Assembly (NCBI RefSeq): GCF_038039215.1
Contig: NZ_JBBPCL010000001.1
Location: 4,898,001 to 4,962,000 of the forward strand
Direction: 5' to 3'
Length of the DNA stretch: 64,000 bases
Source of the DNA: Pseudonocardia sp. T1-2H
GTDB lineage: Bacteria; Actinomycetota; Actinomycetes; Mycobacteriales; Pseudonocardiaceae
In this document: positions 28,376-37,930 of the stretch, in pieces
Numbering within the stretch: position 1 is the first letter of the stretch
Layout: the number at the start of each line of letters is the position of its first letter
Position numbers and translations under genes: made by a program
The notes under the pieces: generated by a model
The model's input: the letters and a program-made list of their open reading frames with translations, nothing else
Told to the model about the DNA's origin: nothing
Database searches by the model: none

Positions 28376-28747
28376 TCAGTGCGAGCCCGCCAGCCCGCGG
28401 TGGGCGGTGGTGGCGGCCGGCAGTGCGGTGGCGGCCACGAGGACCGTCAGGACACCGGCGACCCAGGACGTCCAGGACGCCCCGCCGAGGTCGCTGAAGC
28501 TCATCACCCACGGGGCGATGAAGATCAGGACGCCGAGCACGCCGTGGGTGTACTCACTGGCGACGGAGCCGGGGACGGCGAGCGACCACAGCGCGCTCAG
28601 GGCCAGCACGACCCCCAGCACGACGGTGGTCCACGCGGCACCCGTGTCCGCGTCCGTCACGAGCGGGGACAGGGCGAAGAGCACACCGATCACCAGTGCG
28701 GCCCAGTCCTGCCAGCGGGTCCACGCCTTCGCGGTCATCACGATCAC
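28376..28747 (-). CDS. SPW-repeat membrane protein
   Basis: 123 residues with four hydrophobic helices in two similar halves. W-x-x-WAALVIGVLFALSPLV recurs as GVLGVLIFIAPWVMSF, the pattern of the SPW repeat family. The function of the family is unknown. Start could be residue 1 or Met5 (MTAK). It stands between the TetR gene and a divergent S41 peptidase gene. Confidence 0.75.
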   Translation of the reverse strand: MIVMTAKAWTRWQDWAALVIGVLFALSPLVTDADTGAAWTTVVLGVVLALSALWSLAVPGSVASEYTHGVLGVLIFIAPWVMSFSDLGGASWTSWVAGVLTVLVAATALPAATTAHRGLAGSH

Positions 28748-28952
28748 TTCCTTCTTCAGAAGCTTCTTACGACAACCACAGGTCTACGCCTTGATTGGCC
28801 GGCCGGTCAAGGCGTGTTCCGACGATCACAGGCCTCCTCGGCGAGGCCACTCCCCACCGCCGCCCTGCCGGATCTCACCGGTCTGCTGCTGAGACGGTTC
28901 GGCTCGCGCCCCGCGCCGCCCACACGAGGACCGGCACCGCCATACTGACCCC

Positions 28953-29792
28953 GTGATCGGGCGGGCCGGACGGGACCGGAAGGCCGTCGAGCGGGCGCTC
29001 GACGTGGTGCAGGAGCGGGCGTTGCACAGCGACCGCGTGGACTGGCCGCAGGCCCGCGAGGAGGTCGCGGCCGCGTTCGGGGACCCGGAGGCGCTGGAGC
29101 TCGCGCTGTTCCGGATCGTCCGCGCGGCGGGCGGGCCGCACAGCGGGCTGCGCGGGCGCGCGCTGGCGCACGGGGCGCCCGAGCTGCCGGCCGTCCGGAT
29201 GGAGGGTGACGCGGCGGTCCTCACCCTGCCGGCCTGCGCCGCGCGGGACGCGCGCGAGTACGAGGCGGCCGGCCAGAAGGCGCTCGCAGGTGCGGGCGCG
29301 GCGCAGTGGGTCGTCGACCTGCGCGGGAACGGCGGCGGCTCGATGTGGCCCATGCTCGCGGTGGTGGCACCGCTGCTGCGCCCCGAGCCCGACGGGGCGA
29401 TCGGCGCGTTCGTCGACCGCACCGGCGGGTCGACGCCGTGGCGGCTCCTGGGCGGCGTGCTGCTCCTGGGGCGCCGGCCGATGGCCCGCGCGGCGCGGGA
29501 CAGCACGTCCGGGCCGGTGGCGGTCCTCATCGACGGCGCGACGGCCAGTTCCGGCGAGGCCGTCGCCGTCGCGTTCCGGGGCGCGCCGGACGTGCGCTCC
29601 TACGGCTCCCCCACCCTCGGGCTGAGTACCGGCACCGAGACGCTGCCGCTGCCGGGCGGCGTCGTCCTCACCGTCACCACCAGCCGGTTCGCCGACCGCA
29701 CCGGACAGGTCCACGGCGGCCGGATCACCCCGGACGTGCCGAGCGAGGACCCGCTCAGCATGGCCCTCTGGGACAGCCAGGGTCTGTCCTAG
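28953..29792 (+). CDS. S41-family (tail-specific/IRBP-like) peptidase
   Basis: 279 residues. An N-terminal helical cap (1-75) precedes the S41 core with VVDLRGNGGGSMW (about 120-132), a hallmark of the fold. The nucleophile motif is ATASSGEAVAVAF (Ser199/Ser200, Glu202). The usual C-terminal-processing Lys is not evident, so it may use the tricorn/IRBP-type Ser-Glu arrangement. No signal peptide was seen and no PDZ domain. Its TAG overlaps the complementary CTA stop of the convergent VWA gene by four bases. Confidence 0.8.
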   Translation: MIGRAGRDRKAVERALDVVQERALHSDRVDWPQAREEVAAAFGDPEALELALFRIVRAAGGPHSGLRGRALAHGAPELPAVRMEGDAAVLTLPACAARDAREYEAAGQKALAGAGAAQWVVDLRGNGGGSMWPMLAVVAPLLRPEPDGAIGAFVDRTGGSTPWRLLGGVLLLGRRPMARAARDSTSGPVAVLIDGATASSGEAVAVAFRGAPDVRSYGSPTLGLSTGTETLPLPGGVVLTVTTSRFADRTGQVHGGRITPDVPSEDPLSMALWDSQGLS

Positions 29793-31219
29793 ACGGGCAG
29801 CAGCGCCTCGACGACGTCCGCCAGCTGGCCGGCCGTGCGGCACTCGTGCATCGGCATGACGTCCGCGTACCGCAGCGCCGCGGAGTCCCCGCTGCCCCAC
29901 TGCCGCCGCGGCTCCGGGTTGAGCCAGTGCGCGTGCCGGGCCTGGGAGATCAACCGCCGCAGGACGGCGAGGTTCGGGTCCCGGTAGTTCGTGCGGGCGT
30001 CGCCGAGGATCAGCACCGAGCTCTTGGACGTGATGGCCTCGCCGTAGAACTCCGCGAAGCTGCCGAGGGCGCCGCCGTAGTCGCTGTGCCCGTCGAACGC
30101 GGTGAGGTCCGCCTCGCGCAGCACCCGCTGCATCACGCCCGACAGCTCGGCGCCGGGCTCGAACAGGTGCGTCACCTCGTCCGTCTTCTCGACGAACGCG
30201 AAGACCCGGACCTTGCTGAACTGCTCCCTCAACGCCTGGACCAGCAACAACGTGAAGTGGCTGAACCCGGCGACGGAGCCGGAGACGTCGCAGAGGATGA
30301 CGAGCTCGGGGCGTCCGGGCCGGCGCGTCCGGTACGCGGGCTTCATCGGGACGCCGCCGGTGGACATCGAGCGGCGCAGCGTCCGGCGCATGTCCAGGGT
30401 GCCGCGTTCGGCGTGCTTGCGGCGGACGGCGAGCCGCGCGGCGAGGCGCCGGGCCAGCGGGTGCACCGTGCGGCGGAGCAGGGTGAGCTGCTCGGCGTAG
30501 GCGGAGAGGAACTCGACCTGCTCGGCCTGCTTGGGCACCGCGGTCTTCGCCACCTGCTCGCGGCCGCGCTGCTCGGCGGTGCGGCGGCGCACCTCGTCGG
30601 TCACCATCTTGCGGAACTGGGCGATGCGGTCCCGGATCTCCCGGCGGCGCATCTCGTCGGTGAAGTCCGAGTCGTCCGGCTGGCGGAGGCCGTTCATGAT
30701 CGACGCGAGCAGGGTCTCGGGCGAGATCACCCGCAGCGCCTGGTAGGCGGACCAGCTGGGCTGCGCGCTCGACCCGCGGACGCCGGTGCCACTGGCCCCG
30801 GCCTGCCCCAGCGCGTCGACGACGGCGCGGGCGAGCGCCCGCAGCGCGTCGGTGTCGCCGTCCCGGAGCAGGTCCGCGAGGATCTCACGCAGGGCGTCGA
30901 CGTCGACCGGCCCGTCGGGGGCGTCCGGATCCTCGGCCTCGACGCGCGGGACGTCGACCTGGCCGCTGCCGGCGCCGAGCGCGGCGGGCCAGTACAGCTC
31001 GAAGAGGGTGTCGAAGACCTCGCGCTGCCCGGAGCGGCGCAGCAACGCCGCGGCCAGCCCTTCCCGCAGCTCCTCCCGGCGCAGCAGGTCCAGGGCGCCG
31101 AGGACCTCCGCGGCGTCGACGGTCTCCCCGGGGCCGACGGAGACGCCGTGGGTGCGCAGCGCCGCGACGAAGTCGACGAGGTGCCCGGGCAGGCCGTGCT
31201 CGTTCGCGGTGACCGGCAT
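29789..31219 (-). CDS. VWA-domain CoxE-like protein
   Basis: 476 residues. The C-terminal von Willebrand A domain has the metal site DVSGSV (about residues 310-315) and later FDGHSDYGGAL. The N-terminal half is helical and charged. CoxE/VWA proteins pair with MoxR ATPases as metal-dependent maturation or chaperone systems. The MoxR gene lies directly upstream (10-bp gap), so the two probably form one complex. The client is not apparent in the neighbourhood. Start ATG 31219. Confidence 0.87.
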   Translation of the reverse strand: MPVTANEHGLPGHLVDFVAALRTHGVSVGPGETVDAAEVLGALDLLRREELREGLAAALLRRSGQREVFDTLFELYWPAALGAGSGQVDVPRVEAEDPDAPDGPVDVDALREILADLLRDGDTDALRALARAVVDALGQAGASGTGVRGSSAQPSWSAYQALRVISPETLLASIMNGLRQPDDSDFTDEMRRREIRDRIAQFRKMVTDEVRRRTAEQRGREQVAKTAVPKQAEQVEFLSAYAEQLTLLRRTVHPLARRLAARLAVRRKHAERGTLDMRRTLRRSMSTGGVPMKPAYRTRRPGRPELVILCDVSGSVAGFSHFTLLLVQALREQFSKVRVFAFVEKTDEVTHLFEPGAELSGVMQRVLREADLTAFDGHSDYGGALGSFAEFYGEAITSKSSVLILGDARTNYRDPNLAVLRRLISQARHAHWLNPEPRRQWGSGDSAALRYADVMPMHECRTAGQLADVVEALLPV

Positions 31220-31229
31220 CGGGGCGCTC

Positions 31230-32106
31230 CTAGTTGAGATGCAGTTCGGCCGTGGCCTTGACCTGGTCCGACCGGTGCTTGAGGACCACGCCGAGGGTGG
31301 CGCGCACCGCGTCGTCGTCGAGGGTGTCCATGCCCAGGGCGAGCAGCGTGCGGCCCCAGTCGATCGTCTCGGCCACCGACGGGGCCTTGCGCAGCTCCAT
31401 CGCCCGCAGCACGCGGACCGTCCGGACCAGCGCGTCCGTCAGGTTCTCGGTGAGCTTCCGGGACGCGGGACAGGACGATGCGCCGCTCGAGGTCCGCGTC
31501 CGGGAAGTCCAGGTGCAGGAACAGGCAGCGCCGCTTGAGCGCCTCGGAGAGCTCGCGGGTGGAGTTGGAGGTCAGCAGCGCGAACGGCTTGCGCGTCGCG
31601 GTGACCGTGCCCATCTCCGGGATGCTGACCTGGTAGTCGGAGAGGACCTCCAGCAGCAGGCCCTCGACCTCGACGTCCGCCTTGTCCATCTCGTCGATGA
31701 GCAGGACGGTGGGCTCGTCGCGGCGGATGGCGGTGAGCAGCGGCCGCGGGAGCAGGAACTCCTCGCTGAACACGTCGTCGCGGGTCGCGTCCCAGCTCTC
31801 GTGGCCCTGGCCCGCGGTGATGCGCAGCAGCTGCTTGGCGTGGTTCCACTCGTAGAGGGCGCGCGCCTCGTCGATGCCCTCGTAGCACTGCAGCCGGACG
31901 AGCCCCGCGTCGGTCGCCTGGGCGACGGCCTTCGCGAGCTCGGTCTTGCCGACCCCGGCCGGACCCTCGACGAGCAGCGGCTTGCCGAGGCGGTCCGCCA
32001 GGTAGACCGTGGTCGCGACCGCGGTGTTGGCGAGGTAGCCGACGGCGGCGAGCCGCTCGGTGACCTCGTCGACCGAGCCGAACAACGGGGGCTGGATGGC
32101 GTTCAC
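31230..32106 (-). pseudogene. MoxR-family AAA+ ATPase, frame broken at 31458-31459
   Basis: Walker A GPAGVGKT (residues 48-55), Walker B LLIDEMDKAD and sensor LTSNSTRELSEALKRR are all present from GTG 32106. After LERRIVLSRVP the frame becomes nonsense, but the adjacent frame continues KLTENLTDALVRTVRVLRAMELRKAPSVAETIDWG to TAG 31230. Removing one base (an extra C at 31458-31459 on the plus strand) gives a normal 291-residue MoxR protein. Partner of the VWA protein downstream. Both parts look intact, so I suspect a sequence error. Confidence 0.85.
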
Positions 32107-32248
32107 CGGATCATCCTGCCTTGCGGATCCGGGCTACGCAGCCCTGAGAACCGTACGGTCGTTAAGTTGAGGTGAGGGGTGCATCACACCAGCCGCGGAT
32201 CGTCCATGGCGTCGCCCGCGCCCGTGGGTGCCGCGCCTCGACCCGGTC

Positions 32249-32776
32249 TCAGACGTCGTCCGCCGCCGGGCGCCCCGCGGACCTGCGCATCCCGACGACG
32301 AACGCCACGACCGCGAAGCCGACCGCCGGGACCCAGAGCCACCTGTTCGTCGCGGCACCGAGGCACTCGCCCTCCGCGGTGGTGCCCGCCTCGGCCGCGG
32401 CGGTGTCCAGGACCGGACCGGAGAGCCCGCCGAGGTCCTGGGCCCGCAGGGCCGCCGCCGCCACGACGCCGCTCGCCCGGCAGCGGTCCCCGGTCGGCGT
32501 GGCCTCGGAGAGGAACAGCTGCAGGGGCGTGGCGACGACGAGCGCCGCGGCGAGAGCCGCCACCCCGGACACCGCCACGAGCTGGCGACGACGCGGGGCC
32601 TCGCCCGGGGCCGGGAGGTGGAAGTACGCCGCGAGCACGGCCAGCAGCACGACGCCCGCGATCGACGCGAGCCACTCCCACGGCCCCTGTCCGCCGAAGG
32701 TCAGCGCGACGACCGCGGCCAGGGCCGCGCCGAGAAGCGCCGCACGGTCCACCTGACTGCCACCGGGCTGCTCCAC
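32249..32776 (-). CDS. Small membrane protein of unknown function
   Basis: About 175 residues from GTG 32776 (GTG 32752 is an alternative). It has four hydrophobic segments: AALLGAALAAVVALTFGG, WLASIAGVVLLAVLAAY, LVAVSGVAALAAALVVATPLQ and WLWVPAVGFAVVAFVVGM. An outside loop of about 55 residues carries two cysteines (DRCRASG and GECLG) that could pair. No family was recognised. It lies divergent from the RecQ gene. Confidence 0.55.
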   Translation of the reverse strand: MEQPGGSQVDRAALLGAALAAVVALTFGGQGPWEWLASIAGVVLLAVLAAYFHLPAPGEAPRRRQLVAVSGVAALAAALVVATPLQLFLSEATPTGDRCRASGVVAAAALRAQDLGGLSGPVLDTAAAEAGTTAEGECLGAATNRWLWVPAVGFAVVAFVVGMRRSAGRPAADDV

Positions 32777-32858
32777 GCGCCGGAGCCTGACAGACGACGG
32801 CAGCGATCGGGAGGTCCCGAGCCGGGGCGCCCGGGAACTGTCGGGGGTGCGCGCCATC

Positions 32859-34995
32859 ATGGTGGGCGTGACCACCACCGAACAGGATCTGCGCACGCGC
32901 GCCGAGGAAGTGCTGGCCACCCTGGCCGGCGAGGGCGCGACGCTGCGCGAGGACCAGTGGACGGCCATCCACGCGCTCGTCGCCGAGCACCGGCGGGCGC
33001 TGGTCGTGCAGCGCACCGGATGGGGCAAGTCCGCGGTGTACTTCGTCGCCACGGCGCTGCTCCGCGAGCAGGGCGCCGGGCCCACCGTGATCGTCTCGCC
33101 GCTGCTCGCGCTGATGCGCAACCAGATCGACGCGGCGACGCGGGCCGGGATCGTCGCGGTCACGGTCAACTCCGCGAACCTGGACGACTGGGAGCAGACC
33201 TACGCCGAGATCGACGCCGGCGAGGTCGACGTGCTGCTCGTCAGCCCGGAGCGGCTGAACAACCCGGACTTCCGGGACCGGGTCCTCCCCCGCCTCACCG
33301 CGAGCGCCGGGATGCTGGTGGTCGACGAGGCACACTGCGTCTCGGACTGGGGGCACGACTTCCGGCCGGACTACCGGCGGCTGCGCAACCTCATCGCCGA
33401 GCTTCCCGGCGGGGATCCCCGTGCTGGCCACCACGGCCACGGCGAACGACCGGGTGGTCCACGACGTCACCGAGCAGCTCGGCCTCGACCCTGCCGACGG
33501 CCGCTCCGCCGACGCTCCGCGGAGGGGGGCTCCGCTGGTCCTGCGGGGTTCGCTCGACCGCGCGAGCCTGCGCCTGTCGGTCGTCCCGATCCCGAACCCC
33601 GCGCAGCGGCTGGCGTGGCTGGCGTCCCGGCTCGACGAGCTGCCGGGCGCCGGGATCGTCTACACGCTCACGATCCAGACGGCCGAGGAGGTCGCGGAGT
33701 TCCTGCGCGAACGCGGCTACGCCGTCCGCTCCTACACCGGCAAGACCGACCCCGAGGCCCGCCTCGACGCCGAGGCGGACCTGCTCGGCAACCGGGTCAA
33801 GGCGCTGGTCGCCACGAGCGCCCTGGGCATGGGTTTCGACAAGCCGGACCTCGGGTTCGTCGTGCACCTCGGCGCCCCGGCCTCGCCCGTGGCCTACTAC
33901 CAGCAGATCGGCCGCGCGGGCCGCGCGCTGGACCGCGCGGAGGTCGTCCTGTTGCCGGGCCGCGAGGACCGGGACATCTGGGCCTACTTCGCCTCGCTGG
34001 CGTTCCCGCCCGAGCCGCTGGTACGCCAGACGCTGGCCGCGCTGTCGGAGCACCCGGTCTCGACGGCGTCGCTGGAGACCCGGGTCGATCTCTCCCGCAC
34101 CCGGCTGGAGATGCTGCTCAAGGTCCTGGACAGCGACGGCGCGGCCAAGCGCGTCAAGGGCGGCTGGATCTCCACGGGCGGGGAGTGGACCTACGACGGC
34201 GAGCGGCACCGCCGGATCGCCGAGGCCCGCAAGGCCGAGCAGCAGGCGATGCTGGACTACATCGCCACGGACGAGTGCCGGCTGGTGTTCCTGCGCCGCC
34301 AGCTCGACGACCCGGACCCCACGCCCTGCGGCCGCTGCGACGTCTGCAGCGGCACGGTCTGGTCCCCGGACGTCACCGCCGAGAGCACGGCCGCGGCGGA
34401 GGAGCGGCTGCAGAGGCCGGGCATCGAGGTCGCGCCGCGGAAGATGTGGCCGAGCGGGATGAAGGAGCTGGACGTCCCGGTGTCCGGCAGGCTCAAGGCG
34501 GACAAGCTCGCCGAGCCCGGACGGGCCGTCGGCCGGCTCTCGGACATCGGCTGGGGCACCCGGCTGCGCGAGCTGCTCGAGGGCCCGGACCGGCCCGTCC
34601 CGTCCGAGCTGCTGGACGCGGTGATCCGCGTGCTGGCCGGGTGGGGCTGGGCGGAGCGGCCGGTCGGGGTGATCGGGATCGGTTCCCGCACCCGTCCCCA
34701 CCAGCTCGAGCACCTCGCCGGGCGGATCGCGGAGATCGGCCGGCTCCCGCTGCTCGGCACGCTCCCGCCGGCCGGGGAGCGGCCGGGCGCGCACGAGAAC
34801 TCCGCGCAGCGCCTCGCGGCGGTGTGGCACGGGTTCGACACGTCCGCGCTGCCCGATCTCTCCGGGGTCGGCGGGCCGGTGCTGCTGGTGGACGACGTGG
34901 TCGACTCGGGCTGGACGATGACGGTCGCGGCGCGGGCCCTCCGCAAGGCGGGTGCCCCGGCCGTGCTTCCACTGGCCCTCGCCCAGGCCGGGTGA
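32859..34995 (+). pseudogene. RecQ-family DNA helicase with C-terminal phosphoribosyltransferase domain, frame broken at 33405-33407
   Basis: The first frame has the Q motif region, Walker A RTGWGKSAVY and Walker B VVDEAHCVSDWGHDFRPDY. At 33405 the reading frame shifts; the next frame continues IPVLATTATAND, GMGFDKPDLGFVVH and QQIGRAGRALDR. Dropping one C restores ELPAGIPVLATT and about 711 residues. A zinc site follows (CRLVF...CGRCDVC). The last 130 residues end in VLLVDDVVDSGWTMTVAARAL, a PRPP-binding loop of phosphoribosyltransferases. ATG 32859 is the likely start; GTG 32847 and GTG 32868 are also possible. Probably a sequence error. Confidence 0.88.
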
Positions 34996-35063
34996 GCGCG
35001 CCCGGATGTGGCCGGGTACCACCGGGTGGTACGCGAACCATCCCGGCGCGTCCTGCTCATGCC

Positions 35064-35351
35064 CTAGCTCGGCCCGTCCCCGAGCAGCTCCCGGATCAGC
35101 CGCTCGTGCAGCCCGTGGTCCGGCGAGCGCCAGCCCTGGTCCGCGTAGGAGTACAGCTCGCCCGCGAGGACCTCGCCGATCGGCCCGGGATAGACCTCGC
35201 GGGCCCGGCGGGCGGCCCGGCGGACCCGCACCCTCTGCTCGGGCAGCAACGGCGGCTGGCCGCCGCGGTTCGCCCACCACACGGGTCGGCTCGGGACTGG
35301 GGCGCGGGCCGGTTCCAGCCGGGCCACGACGCGGCGCTCCTGCTGCTCCAT
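35064..35351 (-). CDS. Hypothetical protein, 95 residues
   Basis: Starts at ATG 35351 (MEQQERRVVARLEPARAP). Basic N-terminal half (RVRRAARRAREVYPGPIGEVLAGEL), then SYADQGWRSPDHGLHERLIRELLGDGPS. No membrane segment or motif I recognise. Codon use matches neighbours and no better frame overlaps it, so I take it as real. It lies between the RecQ-type gene (convergent) and the isoaspartyl methyltransferase-type gene. Confidence 0.55.
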   Translation of the reverse strand: MEQQERRVVARLEPARAPVPSRPVWWANRGGQPPLLPEQRVRVRRAARRAREVYPGPIGEVLAGELYSYADQGWRSPDHGLHERLIRELLGDGPS

Positions 35352-35414
35352 GATCCACTCCTTCCGGCCCGGCCCGCGCGTGCAGGGACGGACTCGGTGG
35401 GGCGCCGCTCGGCG

Positions 35415-36687
35415 TCAACCCGCCGCCGCGACGCTCAGCCGGACGTGCTCCTTCGCCACCACCGCTCCCCCCGGGAAGCTCCGCGCCGGCCGGGGCCGCG
35501 ACGATGGCCAGGTCCGCGGCGTGCGGCCGGCCCGCGTCGACCCAGTCGGCGACCCGTTCCAGCAGCAGCGCGGCGAGCTCCCGGCCGCCCGGGCCGAACG
35601 CCTGCACCGCCGAACCGCTGACGGCCCCGCCCTCCCCGGCCGGCCCGGGCCCGCCCGGCCCCCACTCCGGCCGCGGGCGCGGTCTCGGGACGGGGGTCCG
35701 CCTCTCGGTCACCAGCGCCGCGAACCCGTCCCGACCGCCGAGCGCGACCGTCGCGCGGTCCCGCCGCACCGGGAACAGCGCGGCACCCACCCGGGAGTCG
35801 GCCGCCTCCCTCGTCGCGAGCAGCCGGAACACGGCCGGATCGCCGAGGGCCAGCCACAGCCCGAGGCCGTCCCACACGTCCACGGCGTCGAGGCCCGGAT
35901 CCGGCACGACCGGCCACGCCGGTCCGGGCTCGGCCAGCCCGGCCCGCACCGCCGCCACGTCGATCTCCGCCTCCTCGGCCATCTGCACCGACCAGCCCTC
36001 GCAGTCCCCACCCAGCGGTGTCGAGACGTCGGGTCCCGCCCCGGCGCCGCGGAGCCGGATGAACGCGCAGCTCCGTACCGACGCGCTGCGCAGCAGGCCG
36101 TCGTCGAGCGCATCGAAGGCGATCGAGAGCTGGCTGCCCCGCACGGTGAGCGGCAGCAGGATCCGCCCGTACGGCGCGAGCTGCGCCACCCACTCCGGAC
36201 GCACGTCCCAGCTGCCGACGGTCAGCACGATCCGGTCGTACGGTGCTCCCTCCGGACAGCCGAGCGCGCCGTCGCCGCAGACGACCCGTACGCCATCGAC
36301 ACCCGCGGCAGCGAGGTTGTCCTCGGCCTGTGCGACCAGCTCCTCGTCGATGTCGACCGAGGTCACGGAGCCTTCGGGGCCGACGATCCGGGCCATGAGC
36401 GCGGCGTTCCAGCCCGTCCCGGCGCCGATCTCCAGGACCCGGTGCCCGGGCCGCAGCCCGAGCTGTTCCAGCATGATGGCCACCATCGACGGCTGGGACG
36501 CGGAGCTGGTGGCGACGCCGTCGACGAACTGGGTGGCCACGGCCTCGTCCGCGTAGGCCTCGTCGAGCGGTCGTCCGGGCAGGAAGAGGTGCCGCGGTAC
36601 CGCACGGAAGGCCTGCTCCACGGCGGTACCCCGGATGCGCCCGCCGCGGACGAGATCCTCCGCGAGCCGCTCCGCCTCGATGCTCAT
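35415..36687 (-). pseudogene. Protein-L-isoaspartate methyltransferase homologue (PCMT/FxLD type), frame broken at 35467-35475
   Basis: From ATG 36687 the N-terminus VPRHLFLPG and SQPSMVAIMLEQL precede the SAM motif VLEIGAGTGWNAALMARIVG (about residues 84-103). Residues 210-420 form the C-terminal extension common in actinobacterial homologues. As given, the frame runs on antisense to the RecQ gene for 1,098 codons, which is not credible. With one base fewer in the run at 35467-35475 the product ends AGAELPGGAVVAKEHVRLS...AAAG at 35415, about 423 residues. It repairs isoaspartyl residues or methylates a peptide substrate; I cannot tell which. Confidence 0.8.
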
Positions 36688-36732
36688 CGCGCCCGAGTGT
36701 GGCGCGTCACGGCGCCCGCCGCTAGGAACCGC

Positions 36733-37851
36733 TCAGAGCAGTACCAGGTCGTCCGCGTGCACGATCTCCCGGCGGTGGTCCGGCGGCAGCTCCGTCGAGC
36801 GCTTGCCGATCAGGGCCGGGAGCTCGGCGGAGTCGTAGTTGACGACTCCACGCGCGACGACCACGCCGTACGGCCCGACGAGGTCCACCACGTCCCCGGA
36901 GACGAAGTCCCCGTCGATCCCGTGCACGCCCGCGGCGAGCAGGGACCGCCGGCGGTCGACGACGGCGGCGACCGCGCCCGCGTCGAGATCGAGGCGTCCG
37001 CGCACGTCCGCGGCGTGCCGCAGCCAGAACCGGCGCGCGGACATCCGCCGCCCGGATGCCCGGAACGCCGTGCCCACCTTCGGTCCCTCGGCCCCGCCGT
37101 CCAGGGCCTGCGCGACGTCCTCGGCGGACGCGAGCAGCACGGGGATCCCCGAGGCGGACGCCATCGCGGCGGCGGTGATCTTGGTGCTCATCCCGCCGGT
37201 GCCGAGCGCACCTTGCCCCGGCCGGGCGACGGTGACCGCGTCCAGGTCCGACGGCGCGCCGACCTCGGCCAGCAGCCGCGAGCCGGGCTTGCGGGGGTCG
37301 CCGTCGTAGAGCCCGTCGACGTCGGAGAGCAGGACCAGTGCGTCCGCGCCGACGATGTGCGCGACGAGCGCGGCGAGCCGGTCGTTGTCCCCCACCCGGA
37401 TCTCGTCGGTGGCGACCGTGTCGTTCTCGTTGACGACGGGCAGCACGTCCAGCCCGAGCAGGCGTTCGAGCGTGCGCTGGGCGTTGCGGTAGTGCGAGCG
37501 GCGGATCATGTCGTCCGCGGTGAGCAGGACCTGCCCGATCCGCTGCTCGTGCCGCAGGAACGACGCCGAGTAGGCGTGCGCGAGCAGGAGCTGCCCGACG
37601 CTCGCCGCGGCCTGCTGCGTGGCGAGGTCCCGCGGCCGCTTGACCAGGCCCAGCGGCGCGAGCCCGGCGGCGATGGCGCCGGAGGAGACCAGGACGACCT
37701 GCGAGCCCGCGGCCCGGCGGCCGGCCAGGGCGTCGACGAGGCGGTGCAGGCGGTCCGGGTCCAGCCCGCCGGCGAGGCTGGTCAGCGAGGACGACCCGAC
37801 CTTGACGACGATGCGCCGCGCCGCCCCGATCTGCCCGCGGGTCTCGCTCAC
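36733..37851 (-). CDS. proB: Glutamate 5-kinase
   Basis: 372 residues: amino-acid kinase domain ([12 protein letters not shown], then [37 protein letters not shown] and [12 protein letters not shown]) and a C-terminal PUA domain (about 285-365). It phosphorylates glutamate in the first step of proline synthesis. Start GTG 37851 lies 79 bases after the corrected end of obg. The obg-proB order is conserved in actinobacteria. Confidence 0.96.
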   Translation of the reverse strand: MSETRGQIGAARRIVVKVGSSSLTSLAGGLDPDRLHRLVDALAGRRAAGSQVVLVSSGAIAAGLAPLGLVKRPRDLATQQAAASVGQLLLAHAYSASFLRHEQRIGQVLLTADDMIRRSHYRNAQRTLERLLGLDVLPVVNENDTVATDEIRVGDNDRLAALVAHIVGADALVLLSDVDGLYDGDPRKPGSRLLAEVGAPSDLDAVTVARPGQGALGTGGMSTKITAAAMASASGIPVLLASAEDVAQALDGGAEGPKVGTAFRASGRRMSARRFWLRHAADVRGRLDLDAGAVAAVVDRRRSLLAAGVHGIDGDFVSGDVVDLVGPYGVVVARGVVNYDSAELPALIGKRSTELPPDHRREIVHADDLVLL

Positions 37852-37930
37852 CGCGGCCGCCGGAGGCACTCGTGAGCCCGACGCCTCGCGAGACGGAGCG
37901 AAAGGGCCACAGGTGCCCCGGCGGAGGCGC

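Noticed and set aside
33391..36687. A 1,098-codon open frame on the minus strand
   Set aside because: Only the first 400 or so codons encode the PCMT homologue; the rest is antisense to the RecQ gene and Arg/Pro/Gly-rich. It results from a one-base frameshift removing the true stop.
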